The notes beneath the pieces are model-generated. The model worked only from the letters and a program-made list of their open reading frames with translations. It did not search any database and was not told the DNA's origin. This document shows, in pieces, positions 11,473 to 22,083 of a stretch of DNA of 64,000 nt; the first letter of the stretch is position 1; the number at the start of each line of letters is the position of its first letter. Source of the DNA: Phlegmacium glaucopus (taxonomy: Eukaryota; Basidiomycota; Agaricomycetes; Agaricales; Cortinariaceae); assembly GCA_015039465.1 (NCBI GenBank), contig MU130013.1, positions 62,001-126,000 on the forward strand, read 5' to 3'. A program made the position numbers and the translations under genes.

Positions 11473-11812
11473 TGTCAGGGGATACTCATTGCATCTGCCT
11501 CTATGATATGCTTAGTATGTCATACCTTTACCTACCCTAGGATAGTATCACTACCACATATCCTTCATCCTTCATCCTGCATTCCCCCACCCCTTCATTG
11601 TAGTAGTAGTCATCCTTCTGCTGATGACATCCCTGACTACCTGTCATATGTCAACTCTATTCTTGTTATCACAACATGCCTTATGCCTTCTATTTTTACT
11701 AGCCATATTTAATTGTAGCATCACATGCTTGTAGTATATAGGTGTGAGGTGCTTATTGAAGATGAGCATCTTAGAATTCAACTTGATACCTGGGTCTATA
11801 TATCTTCTAACA
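11473..11812. mobile_element. Solo LTR (340 bp) with 5-bp target duplication GTAAG
   Basis: Begins TGTCAGGGGATACTC and ends TCTTCTAACA. GTAAG stands on both sides (11468-11472 and 11813-11817). Its 5' 100 bp and 3' 240 bp match the two halves of the interrupted LTR at 60609-61902. Confidence 0.88.
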
Positions 11813-11817
11813 GTAAG

Positions 11818-12463
11818 GATATAAAGGAGTCACAATGGCAAGAGGGAAGCTAAGTATAGTACAATGTAAGGGCAAAGGGGAAAGGTAAGGGCAAATGGGA
11901 AAAATGAAGTGGGAGTCTGATGAGCATTCCAGCTATTCATAACAGTTTCTGCTGTTTTTTTTTTAAAAAAAAACCACTGCCAGTGCCAGTCATTGAGGCC
12001 AGTACTGGTTGACACCAACCAGCCATATTCTGTGAATCTGTATCATCCAACACAGGGTGTAATTCCAAATATAGAAAGCTGTATTCACAGATACATAAAA
12101 CCCCAGGAATCTGTATCCATTGACACACTGTGTGTTCCAGGAATTGTACCATTTTGTACACTGTAGTGTCCCTACCTTTGATACAATCATAGAGGTGAAA
12201 GTAATGCTAAGCATACCTCATGGCATGCTATAGTGACTTCAACTTCAAGTTGCAATAAAAATTTTGAAGTGGCAATTGTTGGTGGTGGTTAAGAGAGAGT
12301 TGCATCAAAAATATCTCTAAGTCCAAAAAATGTTAAATGTAGTAATAAAATGCTTTATCAGTAAATTTCTCCCATGAGTGACCAGAGGAATTGTGAAACA
12401 ATGTTTCTTTTTATATACCTTTACTATATACAAGTGTTATTTTGGTGCCTTAATGTGTTTGGT
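11818..12463. other. Intergenic stretch, no gene recognised
   Basis: AT-rich with A/T runs near 11955. Short frames lack domains. Confidence 0.4.
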
Positions 12464-13375
12464 GTAAGGTAGGGGTCATTAGGAACCAGCTAACTTATGT
12501 AAGCCATTATATAAGCAGCAAAATGTTGGGTTCAAAAAACAAAAAAAAAAGTAGGAGAAATGAACAGAAATGTGTTAAAATTTTATTTATTTATTTATTG
12601 ATGTAGTATACTTTTGCTCATGCTCAGATTTGAGCTTTAGAGCCATGTCTGGGGGCAATATATGATGACCAAGTTGGCCCAAGCAGCTTCTAGACCGGTT
12701 AAATCTTGGCTGTAAGCACTGATGAACCAAGCAGCATGGTTTACATAACTGATCAATCAATTGATCAATAAGATTGCTCAGCCATGGCAACAAAAAAAAA
12801 GCTCACTGTTGGATCTGAACATGAGGCACACCATTGAGGCATGCTTTTATGTTCTTTTCCATTTCCTTCACTTGTCTTTGGGCTTGTTCTGTACATCAGT
12901 TTCACAGCACCCAATATTGTTCAATAAAATTCAGCTTGCAGTGATATTTGGGATATATTTAAAAGGTGCTTTTGTTGTTCTGCTCATTTTTAATGCTTTC
13001 TGATGTGGTTTAGCTACGCTTTGTTAGTTTTTTGGGGTGGTAGGGTTCCTTTCCCTGCTCCTTATATCATGTGACAGTATTATATAAGTGGCAAAAAGGG
13101 GGCCTCCAAAATATCTAACATTTTATCTGAGTGTGTCAATATAGTTTCTAGTGCGTTTAGAGCACTTTTCTCAAAAGTATTTTTTTGGTCAATAAAAGAG
13201 TCAATAATATATTTTCTTACAAACTAAAAACTGAGGATTGACTATCTACTTCCCCTCTATCATTCCCAGTTTTCAGAATACTGAAAAGTGGTCTGTGGTA
13301 GATGTTATTGAGCTTGGCATTGAAGGTATTTTCTGATTACATAAGTTAGCTGGTTCCTAATGACCCCTACCTTAC
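12464..13375. mobile_element. 912-bp MITE-like element with 39-bp perfect TIRs
   Basis: The left end (12464-12502) starts GTAAGGTAGGGGTCATTAGG and ends TTATGTAA; the right end (13337-13375) is its exact reverse complement. The interior is AT-rich with A runs and short frames that have no domain, so it is non-autonomous. No flanking duplication could be fixed. Confidence 0.82.
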
Positions 13376-14165
13376 CTTCAATTTTTGAGTGTCATATATG
13401 TTGAAATTTTGGGTGTCAATTTGCAGAACTAAACTTGTTGGAACACTTAGATGCTTAGGTATCCCAACAGGGGTGGGGGTATGTGCTAGTTTTGGTGCAA
13501 ACCAATGACAAGTCCCCTCCTGAAAGGCTTGCCTTTATACTACTACACTCATGGCTGTACATATGATAGTAATCTATGAGATATATCTGCTATTGGTCAA
13601 CATACCTACTATGCAATAATGATGCAATCTTACACAATTAGCACAAAAGTACTAAATAACCCCAACAATATAATGTCACTCAGTGTCATGACTTGCATAT
13701 TTTAGCTACATATCTACCTTACAGACCAGATTTTTCACCATGTAGCAGACTACTGGTGCCCTATGTTTGAATCCAGACTCTGATTCTAAAGGCTGTGAAA
13801 TAAATTCTATAAACATAGTATATTCACAAACTCTGTGTGATAATATTAGTAACTGTACTCAGTGATTAAAGTATATAATAAGTGTAAACTGATAGGCTCT
13901 AAATCATCTGAGCCCAATAAAACATTCCTAAATACAGGAGTTAAACTTATATCCATTGATACTGTAGGAATATTGGAGTGGCTATACAAGGACTAACTTG
14001 TCCATTTAAAGTTTCTTTTCACTTTTGTTTCTCTTCTTTTACTTACTAGTAGTTACAAACCTGAACATTTACTTACAACTCTTAGTTACATAAACAAATC
14101 ATTGCAGCCAGGCAAGGTGGCTCACAGCCATCTTCCTCATGTGGACTTTCCTTACTTGTACAGTA
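13376..14165. other. Intergenic stretch, no gene recognised
   Basis: AT-rich sequence without long frames or recognisable repeat ends. Confidence 0.4.
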
Positions 14166-14173
14166 GTTTGCAT

Positions 14174-14686
14174 TAGTGTTTTGTGGTCTGGTCCACTTTG
14201 GTCCTAGGACTGAAAAAGACCAGACTGGACTACTTCAGACCAGTCTACATCATTTTTTCAGTCCTAGGACCGGTCTTTGTACAAATATATTTTTGTATCA
14301 AAAAATGTTGTTTAGTTAAATATTAGCTTCTGAACGAGCCCAAGAATGTTAAATTTTGTTACGATTTGGACTTTCTACAATAATATTAGTAAAATGTCCA
14401 ATTTTAGCGAATATTTTAGACTATTTTACAGTTTTATTTATTTCTCAGCCAGGTTTTATCCTAATTTTATTATTTTTTGGCTTGTTGTAAAGGGAAAAAT
14501 TAGGGCTATCATTCTGCCACTTAAAACCGGTCGCAACCGGTTCAGACCGGTCCATCAAGACTGGTCTTTTTCCGGTCATTTATTTTCAACATTCAAAGAC
14601 CAGGACCACTGGTCCAGTCTTTTTCCGGTCCAGTCTGGTCCAGTTGCAGTCTTTTTCTGGTCCTGCAACTGGACCTCAGAGCACTA
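14174..14686. mobile_element. 513-bp hAT-type MITE with 8-bp target duplication GTTTGCAT
   Basis: Ends are TAGTGTTTTGTGGTCTGG and the inverse of TAGTGCTCTGAGGTCCAG, an imperfect TIR. GTTTGCAT is present at 14166-14173 and 14687-14694. An 8-bp duplication with a TAGTG terminus is typical of hAT elements. The interior is dominated by GGTCC, GGTCTTTTTCCGGTCC and CCGGTC motifs in both orientations. The open frame inside is not a transposase. Confidence 0.85.
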
Positions 14687-14694
14687 GTTTGCAT

Positions 14695-15168
14695 ACCTAT
14701 CCCACAGTATGCCACACTCAGGAGTTGTGGCACCATTGTTGATTATGTATATGTAGCATAGAGAATACAGACACAAAAATATCATCTTTTTACTCAAATC
14801 CTCTCTCTCTCAGTTGGTCTAAAGATTATCTATCCCCTTCTGAACTCGCTATACATCACTACAATACCATAGTGACTATCAATAGACAAAGCTAAAAATG
14901 TAACTGGATAGAACAAGTGTAAACAAAGGAGGGGTGGTGAATGTGTACACAGTACACTAAGGAGATAAGTAAGTGACATAGCTAATTGTAAGGCTTTCTC
15001 TTCATCAGTTCCAATTCAAAACTATGGCATCACATCACCAGATATCAACTGGAACTGGACACAAGTAAATACTGGCAGATGGGAAACAACAACAAGTGAC
15101 AACAAGGAGAATGGAAAATAATTGTCTTGTGAGGACAATCAGTCAGGCTTGATGAGAAGTTTACAATG
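14695..15168. other. Downstream flank of NWD copy 2, no gene recognised
   Basis: Nothing beyond short repeats is seen. The 3' untranslated region of the NWD gene on the minus strand would fall in the right part. Confidence 0.4.
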
Positions 15169-18100
15169 TTAATCCAGAAACTATATTTAAGAACAAATGT
15201 TGAGCAATGAAGTAAAAATGCTGAGTAAAAATAAGAATTATGCATACCTCTAAAACTAAAACCTCTCCTGATATATATCCAAGGCATATCTTAGACAGAT
15301 ATTGACTTATGATTTGTGGTTTGCAGAAAGGAGGTGGAATCCAGATTCTTTGAAGGGTTTTGGTGTGGAATATAGTGTTTCCAGATATTGCAAGGAAAGA
15401 TGACTGGGATGAAAGATGAATGTTGCCATAAGAATCTTTCAAGGTAGAAACACCATCAGGAAGTAGTGATTGAATATGTGTTTGAGTATTATCAAATGAA
15501 GATAGAACAAAGGTATGTTCTCTTAGCTCTTCTTCACACTCTCCTGTGACTGTATTCCAGATCCTTACAGTGTGATCAGAGGATGCAGACACAATATGCA
15601 TACTATCGGAAGAGAACACAGCAGAATTGACCTGCTCTGAATGTCCTTTCAGCTCTGCTTCACACTCCCCTGTGGCTGTATTCCAGATCCGTGCAGTGTG
15701 GTCATCAGATGCAGACACAATGTACATACCATCAGGAGAGAAGACAGCAGAATTAACTAGCCCTGAATGTCCTTTCAGCTCTCCTTTGCACTGGCCTGTG
15801 GCTGTATTCCAAATCCGTGCAGTGTAATCAGAAGATGCAGAGACAATATGCATACCATCAGGAGAGAATACAGCAGAATTGACTAGCCCTGAATGTCCTT
15901 TTAGCTCTGCTTCACACTCCCCTGTGGCTGTATTCCAGAGCCATGCAGTGTGACCATCAGATACAGACACAATATGCATACCATCAGGAGAGAAGACAGC
16001 AGAATTGACCCAGCCTGAGTGTCCTTTCAGCTCTGCTTCACATTCTTTTGTGATGGTATTCCAGATACATGCAGTGTGATCATTAAAGGCAGACATAATG
16101 TGTATACCATCAGGAGAGAAGGCAGCATAATTAACCCAGGATGACAGCTCTTCACACTCTCCTGTGGCTGTATTCCAGATCCTCACAATGTGATCAGAAT
16201 ATGCAGACACAATATGCATGCCATCAGGAGAGAAGGTAGCAGACCAGACATCAGAGGAAAGTCCTTCACACTCTCCTGTTGCTGTATTCCAGATTCGTGC
16301 AGTGTGATCATCAGATGCAGACACAATATACATACCATCAGGAGAGAAGGTAGCAGATCTGACCCAGTGTGAATGTCCTTTCAGCTTTGCTTCACACTCT
16401 CCTGTTGCTGTATTCCAGATACATGCAGTGTAATCAGAGGATGCAGACACAATATGCATACCATCAGGAGAAAAGACTGCAGAGAAGACATAGGATGAAT
16501 GGCCTGTCAGCTTTGCTTCACATTTTCCTGTGGCTGTATTCCAGATCCGTGCAGTTTGATCAAAAGATGCAGATACAATATACATACCATTAGGAGAGAA
16601 GACAGCAGAATTGACCCAGCCTGAGTGTCCCTTCAGCTTTGCCTCACACTCCCCTGTGCCTGTGTTCCAGATCCGTGCAGTGTGATCTGAAGATGCAGAC
16701 ACAATATGCATACCATTAGGAGAGAAGACAGCAGAATTGACCTGCTTAGAATGTCCTTTCAGCTCTGCTTCACACTCCCCTGTGGCTGTATTCCAGATCC
16801 TTGCAGTATGATCAAAAGATGCAGACACAATATGCATACCATCAGGAGAGAAGACAGCAGAATTGACCAGCCCTGAATGTCCTTTAAGCTCTGCTTCACA
16901 CTCTCCTGTGGCTGTATTCCAGATTCTTGCAGTGTGATCATAAGATGCAGTGACAATTTGTGTACCATGAGGAGAGAAGACAGCAGAATTGACCCAGTCT
17001 GAATGTCCTTTCAGCTCTACTTCACACCCTCCTGTAGCTGTATTCCAGATCCTTGCAGTGTGATCAAAAGATGCAGACACAATATGCATACCATTAGGAG
17101 AGAAGACAACAGATCTGACCCAGTCTGAATGTCCCTTCAGCTCTGCTTCACATTCTCCTGTGGCTGGATTCCAGATCCTCACAATGTGATCCCAACATGC
17201 AGACACAATATGCCTACCATCAGGAGAGAAGACAGCAGAACTGACACTATTTGAATGTGTCAGAATTGTTTCAGACAGGCTCCATGCCTTTCTCCTTCCC
17301 ACACGAAGCTTCCATTGACAATTTATTCTGCTTCCATATATTTTCCATATATCTGATTTTTCTGGCAGCCAAGCTAATGCTGATGGACATCCTTCAAGAC
17401 TGTTTCTTTTGATGAAATCAAAATTCTCCTTCAGAAACCGTTCAGCATCAACGACCATTGTGGCCAAGTGCTTTCTGGTCTAGTTTCTATTGTAAATGCA
17501 ATTCATTTGCAGCAACAGGATCACTTACATTTGCCCAATGTTCTAGTTTATATAGTGCATGCATGGCAGTTCCCAACTTTCCTACAATACTCAAACAATC
17601 CATCCATCGCAGAAGATGTGTTTGGAAAAAATGTTTCAACTGATCAGATCCATTGTTATTGTCTGTATAGGTGAAGTGGAAGGCCCAGCTGTCACAAGCA
17701 TATGCAAGAGCTTCAGAGATCTCTTCATGTCTCCTCTCTGCCAAATAGGATACAACTTCTTTTGTTGTCCATTCTTTGTCCATCAATGACAGACACTGAT
17801 GTGCTAGGGATTTATGTGAAGCATGAGGGTCAAGGTAGTGATTTGAGGAAAGAATTTGATTACTGGTGAAATCATGGAAGGAAACATGCAGTATTGAGAT
17901 GTGCTTAACATGGTGTTGGGATGATGGAATGTATATTAAAGAATGAAGGGAAGAAAGGGCATTCTCAACTTGTTCTATGGGCAATTGCACCAAACCACTG
18001 ATGGCACTCATAGAAAGAGGATTATAGACATATACAACAGCTTTAAGAACTATGCCTATATCTGACCTTTCCCTTGGATTTGTAGAGTCATAGGCAGTAT

Positions 18101-19295
18101 CTAAAATCCTTTTGTAAAGAACATCCAGTGGTTGTGTGACACCAAATGTTACTTCTGATGTGAAATTGACCACATCTGAAAGGCGCTGAGGCATGTGGGA
18201 GGTACCCCTCTGAGCAATATATTTGCAGACAGTTGCTGCATAAATGAACAAAGTGCCAGACATGTTCACAAGACTTTCAAGCTCAGCCTGAGGAGGCCAG
18301 TCATGTCTATTAAGCCAAATTTGGCCATCAACCAAGCAGGCTTTGATATAAAGTTCAATATCAGCCTTTACAACCTCATGTTCAACCTCATGAAGGATGA
18401 AGTTTGAATGAGCCCAGGATTTACCAAAAGACTCCTTGACCCTTACTTCTGGACGGCTAGTGATGAAGAACTTGACTGGAAGAGAGGGACTGTGCTTTAA
18501 GATCACAGAAAGCAACTCAGCCACAAGGGACTGGTCAGAGCACTCATCCAAAGCATCAAGAACAATAACTGGGACAACTACAACTTCTCTGGCCTCCCTG
18601 TATGCATCAGCGAGTGGTTTAATAATGAAATTCAGGAATTGATTTTTAATGCTCCAAGATGAGCAGTCAGGATTGGCTTCCACCACATCCAGGATGAGTT
18701 GTGACAGGGAAGGAAAGTACTTGGCCAATTGAATGGCAATGGTGGGGATGATGCAACGAACATCACTAGTATCAACCCGGAGGTGAGAAGAGAAGAAGGT
18801 ACCACCAAGGGATTTTTTTTCACGGAGGATTTCACTGAAAGAGTAAGCAATTGTCGTTTTGCCGGTGCCAGCCATGCCGTTGAGCCAGTATACCTTTGTG
18901 GTCGTACCATCAATTGCCCACAGTTGCAGCGCGTCAAGGATTGCCTTGCGAGTGTTCTCCGTACATGCGTTGCGTGGAGCGGGGGATGCTGCGTCGTATT
19001 CCGCAAACTCGGCGCGCGGCAAAAGATTCTCACGTAGTGCAGTCTATGAACTATGTTGTAACGAAGATCATCCTGCTTTAAAACTGTAGATGCTCACTAA
19101 TATTTGAGGCCTCGTTCGTTCATTTCCATTAGCGCTGAATATATTCTGACAAGGTAGAACCGTCAGCACACAGATTGGCATTCGCGCTACAAAAACGACG
19201 CTTACGTTATTGGCCATGGTAATCGTTGCCTGTGGCATGTATACATTCTGAGCACCTTGCAAGAAAGACATTGGAGTATGGGTGTTCGGAGACAT
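15169..19295 (-). CDS. NACHT-WD40 NLR-like protein (NWD), copy 2, intact
   Basis: Predicted STAND NTPase receptor, cytosolic, 1298 aa in this model. Exons (minus): 19295-19206, 19145-19098, 19043-17529, 17479-15248, 15180-15169; introns 60, 54, 49 and 67 nt, all phase 0 with GT-AG ends. The start ATG (19295) opens a short leader MSPNTHTPMSFLQGAQN, resembling the SFxxGAxN-type leader seen before NACHT in many mushroom NWD proteins. Walker A GMAGTGKTT is near residues 102-110, Walker B VIVLDALDE near 205-213 and FFITSRPE near 238-245; a helical stretch follows, then WD40 repeats at 626-1205. The tail ends …IWIPPPF…EVLVLE plus FLD. Two in-frame stops between NACHT and WD40 fall inside the 49-nt intron. 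It converges on copy 1. NWD proteins are linked to non-self recognition; the ligand is unknown. Confidence 0.9.
15518..17257 (-). repeat. 14 tandem WD40 repeats, two shortened by four residues
   Basis: Fourteen units, twelve of 42 codons and two of 38. Repeats 8 and 9 end GECEG and GECEE and lack four residues of the AELKG-H junction, so the next units start LSSDV and LSSWV. Core residues are near-invariant, while the residues after HS (NS, DW, GL, KQ, GW, SY, HW, EQ) and around the Asp vary. Fourteen equals two seven-bladed propellers. Copy 1 has twelve, so unit number differs between the paralogues. Confidence 0.9.
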
Positions 19296-20316
19296 CTGCT
19301 AAATGAATTAGCGACGATAGTCGTGGACGTAACATGGACCCTGACCGTAGCTGGGGCTTCTGGTCTCTGGCTACTAGCGGAATCAAGTTGCCTGGGAACA
19401 GCAGGTCCAGATGCTGAAATGGGTACAGAGATCGGAGAGGACGCTGTGTATACTTCCGTACTCACAACCGCAAGTGCGCGATCGACGCTGACTATTTCAC
19501 TACTTGAAAGTATGAGGATGTAATTGGTAAGTAATATCAGACAACAGGATTTAGTTACTCACCTTGTTCCTGCATCCGCCGCCGCCATAAGATTATTAGA
19601 GGTTGAACCCACCTCGATCGATGATGGTGTAGGTGAGCGTTTCGAATGAGAAAGAGAAGATAAGTGCTTTTTGAGAGGTCGAGCACCGCGATTGTTCCTA
19701 GATGGTCTTTCGCTCGAGATGATGATGATAGTCTCAATGAAGAGAGCGTCGTCACAATGTGTACAAGTTTGTCCCACGGTGAAGCGTGCTAGTCTGGAAA
19801 AAAAATGTTAGTGTTGGTACAATCTCCACATTCCGGCTACAAGACATGTCAAATTGTAGATATACCGGTATAACGAACTTATGGTCTCGCTACGGAAGAT
19901 AGAAATATGGGTTATCGACCAGTGATAGTGACTTTACACTCGGATTCTGACTACCACTGGCAGACCCCTACTCTATCGACTGCACTGCTCAACTTTGCTC
20001 AAACTTTGCGCTCATGCAGCTTGGACAGTCCACGTCATTGTACAATTCCTATTCGCACGACCTTTTGTCTCTTCCGCACCGTTGATTATCTGCTCTCAGC
20101 GGACGATGCGAACACATAGAATGCGCCCAACATCCATCGGCTACAGTGTGCGATGAGGTATCCTCCATCTTTCTTTCATGTCACGACTACGGCTGTTCAT
20201 ATATACGATGTATACAAAAGGCGCTTTCTCGCTTATGATTTTGTTCCCGCAATCACACTTCGTCGCCTTTCTCATCTTCCAATTCTTGGGAGGAAGTGAC
20301 TGAGCCTGGAACTGAT
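19296..20316. other. Region between NWD copy 2 and the hydrolase; possible stray exon
   Basis: Holds the upstream region of NWD copy 2. A minus-strand open stretch at 19559-19777 (…VGQTCTHCDDALF…, Ser-rich) lies between an AG and a GTGAGT donor and could be an exon of an unrecognised gene, but no partner exon is convincing. Nothing else is supported. Confidence 0.35.
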
Positions 20317-21291
20317 TTATAATATCCATTTTACGATGTCTGTACCCCAATCTTCCCCGATACCACTCATAAGTGCTAAAATGGGACTAACATGATCATG
20401 CCCTTCCAGAACCACCTCCTGTACCACGCCTCCTTTATCCTTGTAACTCTCCAAGAAAGCACGGTTAGCACTCTTTACCCTGCGAGGCTCGCTCTGTGCA
20501 AGGATATTGCGTATAGGTGGCAAAGAACGAACATGATCTCCATGCGCCCGACGAAGCAGCCCAAGCGGCTGGTTTAGCGCGATCTTCTTTTCCTCTTCAT
20601 AATACTTCTCTGCCGCGATTCGAAACGGCAGTGCTTTTTTATTCGTTACCTCATACGGAACACCCATGAGGACCACACCGCGGATGGCGTTTCTGAGTAG
20701 TGGTGAGAATAGGGTGGGTAAGAGCAGCATAGTTGCGACGTGGACACCACCAGCGGAGTGGCCCATGACAAACACGCGAGAGGTATCGCCCTCCGAAACA
20801 TGCTCTATGACCCACAAAACGGCATCACGTCCATCCGTGGCGCCTTCTGGGAAAATGGCATCTGGCACGAGACGATAATCTGCAATGACTGTAAGAATGC
20901 CAGCCAGCGCAAAGAATGCACCCAGATTATTGTGAACAAGAGCTGGCGGAGAAGTCCGTGCGCCGCGAGTAAAGCCTCCCCCGTGAAAGAAAATTAGGAT
21001 AGGTGGTTTCAGGGTGGACTCCGGGGATGAGGATGGATAGTAGACGTCAAGCTGGTATGTAACAATTTGATTGTTATTTAAATGCGTTCTAATTCGCTTG
21101 CAGAACATACCTGGCAAGCCGTTGTGGTGTTATAGACATATGTCTTGCGCTCGATCGCTTCGATCATTACTCGGTTTTTCTCGAGTAATGGATACTCTGT
21201 AACGCGTTGTAGTAAGTGTCGTGGCACTGGAGAAGATAACCTTACTAGGGTCAATGATACCTGCGATTTTGAACTGCTGTGGTTTTGACAT
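20317..21291 (-). CDS. Alpha/beta hydrolase (BD-FAE / carboxylesterase-like)
   Basis: Predicted serine esterase/lipase fold enzyme; the substrate is not predictable. Visible are the oxyanion-hole motif FFHGGGF, the strand IADYRLVPD, the nucleophile elbow GHSAGG and a C-terminal GHDHVS with the likely catalytic His. The ORF that starts at 21117 begins inside an intron: GTATGT…TACCAG at 21052-21110 (59 nt, phase 0) joins an upstream exon ending …IERKTYVYNTTTACQ to LDVYYPSSSPES, which restores the usual family N-terminus. The open frame before it reads …VPRHLLQRVTEYPLLEKNRV. An ATG at 21291 (MSKPQQFKIA) can be joined by a very short 34-nt intron, so the exact start is uncertain. No signal peptide is seen. 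It lies head to head with the AMSH gene, about 0.8 kb apart. Confidence 0.78.
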
Positions 21292-22020
21292 GCTGACGAT
21301 TTGCTGAAATATTGAAATATGGTGATTTAGAGTACCAGGGAGCTAGCTCTTTGGTGCCAGTGTGTAACAGCTACGCGGACCGAAGTACGGCATAGCCATC
21401 CTTCGAGCCGCATAAGGAACAACTGCTGGGAAGATTCAAGAAAGCACATTTCAATGCGGCGGCTAGAATACAGGCGGTTCTTGTGGGTTTCGGTCGAAAC
21501 AAGACTCAGGCGGGAGCGAGACTTAACAGGTACACCAACCTTATCAATTACACCCATTTCAATCTCATGCACAAGCCCAATCCCAACCCCAAGTCAGTAC
21601 ACAAGCACAATTACAGCCATATCAAGCCATTGGATCTTCTACTCTCCGCAGTATTCGACCAAACGATAACCTTAACGACATCTTCGGCCACTTCCCCTTC
21701 TATCAAATACACAAAGACCCTTGCTGCTCCGTTAACGCCTAATTAGATCATCCAACCTGCAACAACGGTGATGCCAGACTGTGACCATCGTAGAATGCCT
21801 CGCATGATTTAATTCAAGGTAGTATTTACCTTACTCGGATATAAAAGATCATCAATTTACCGCACCGGCTACGTTTTTTCTCAACGCAAAGAACAAAACC
21901 AAGTATACGATTCCTAGTCACAATAGCGGTTGCCATTGATGAACACGTGATCTAATTGTCCGTGTGCGGCGTTGCACTGCCTGTGAATCGGAATCCCGCA
22001 GTTGTACTCAAATCGTCGAA
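21292..22020. promoter_or_regulatory. Shared upstream region between divergent hydrolase and AMSH genes
   Basis: About 0.73 kb with no supported ORF lies between the two divergently transcribed genes and should contain both promoters. No specific factor site is claimed. Confidence 0.4.
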
Positions 22021-22029
22021 TATAAAAAG
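22021..22029 (+). promoter_or_regulatory. TATA-box candidate for the AMSH gene
   Basis: TATAAAAAG stands 63 nt before the chosen ATG at 22084, a plausible distance for a core promoter plus short leader. Confidence 0.45.
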
Positions 22030-22083
22030 TATAGACGTTCCGACTGATACTATCCTTTCTACCGCTCTGTGTTTTTTCATACT

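Noticed and set aside
14105..14130. GCCAGGCAAGGTGGCTCACAGCC resembling the start of a primate Alu
   Set aside because: Only about 20 bp match, no further Alu sequence follows and the context is fungal; chance or at most a trivial contaminant-like string.
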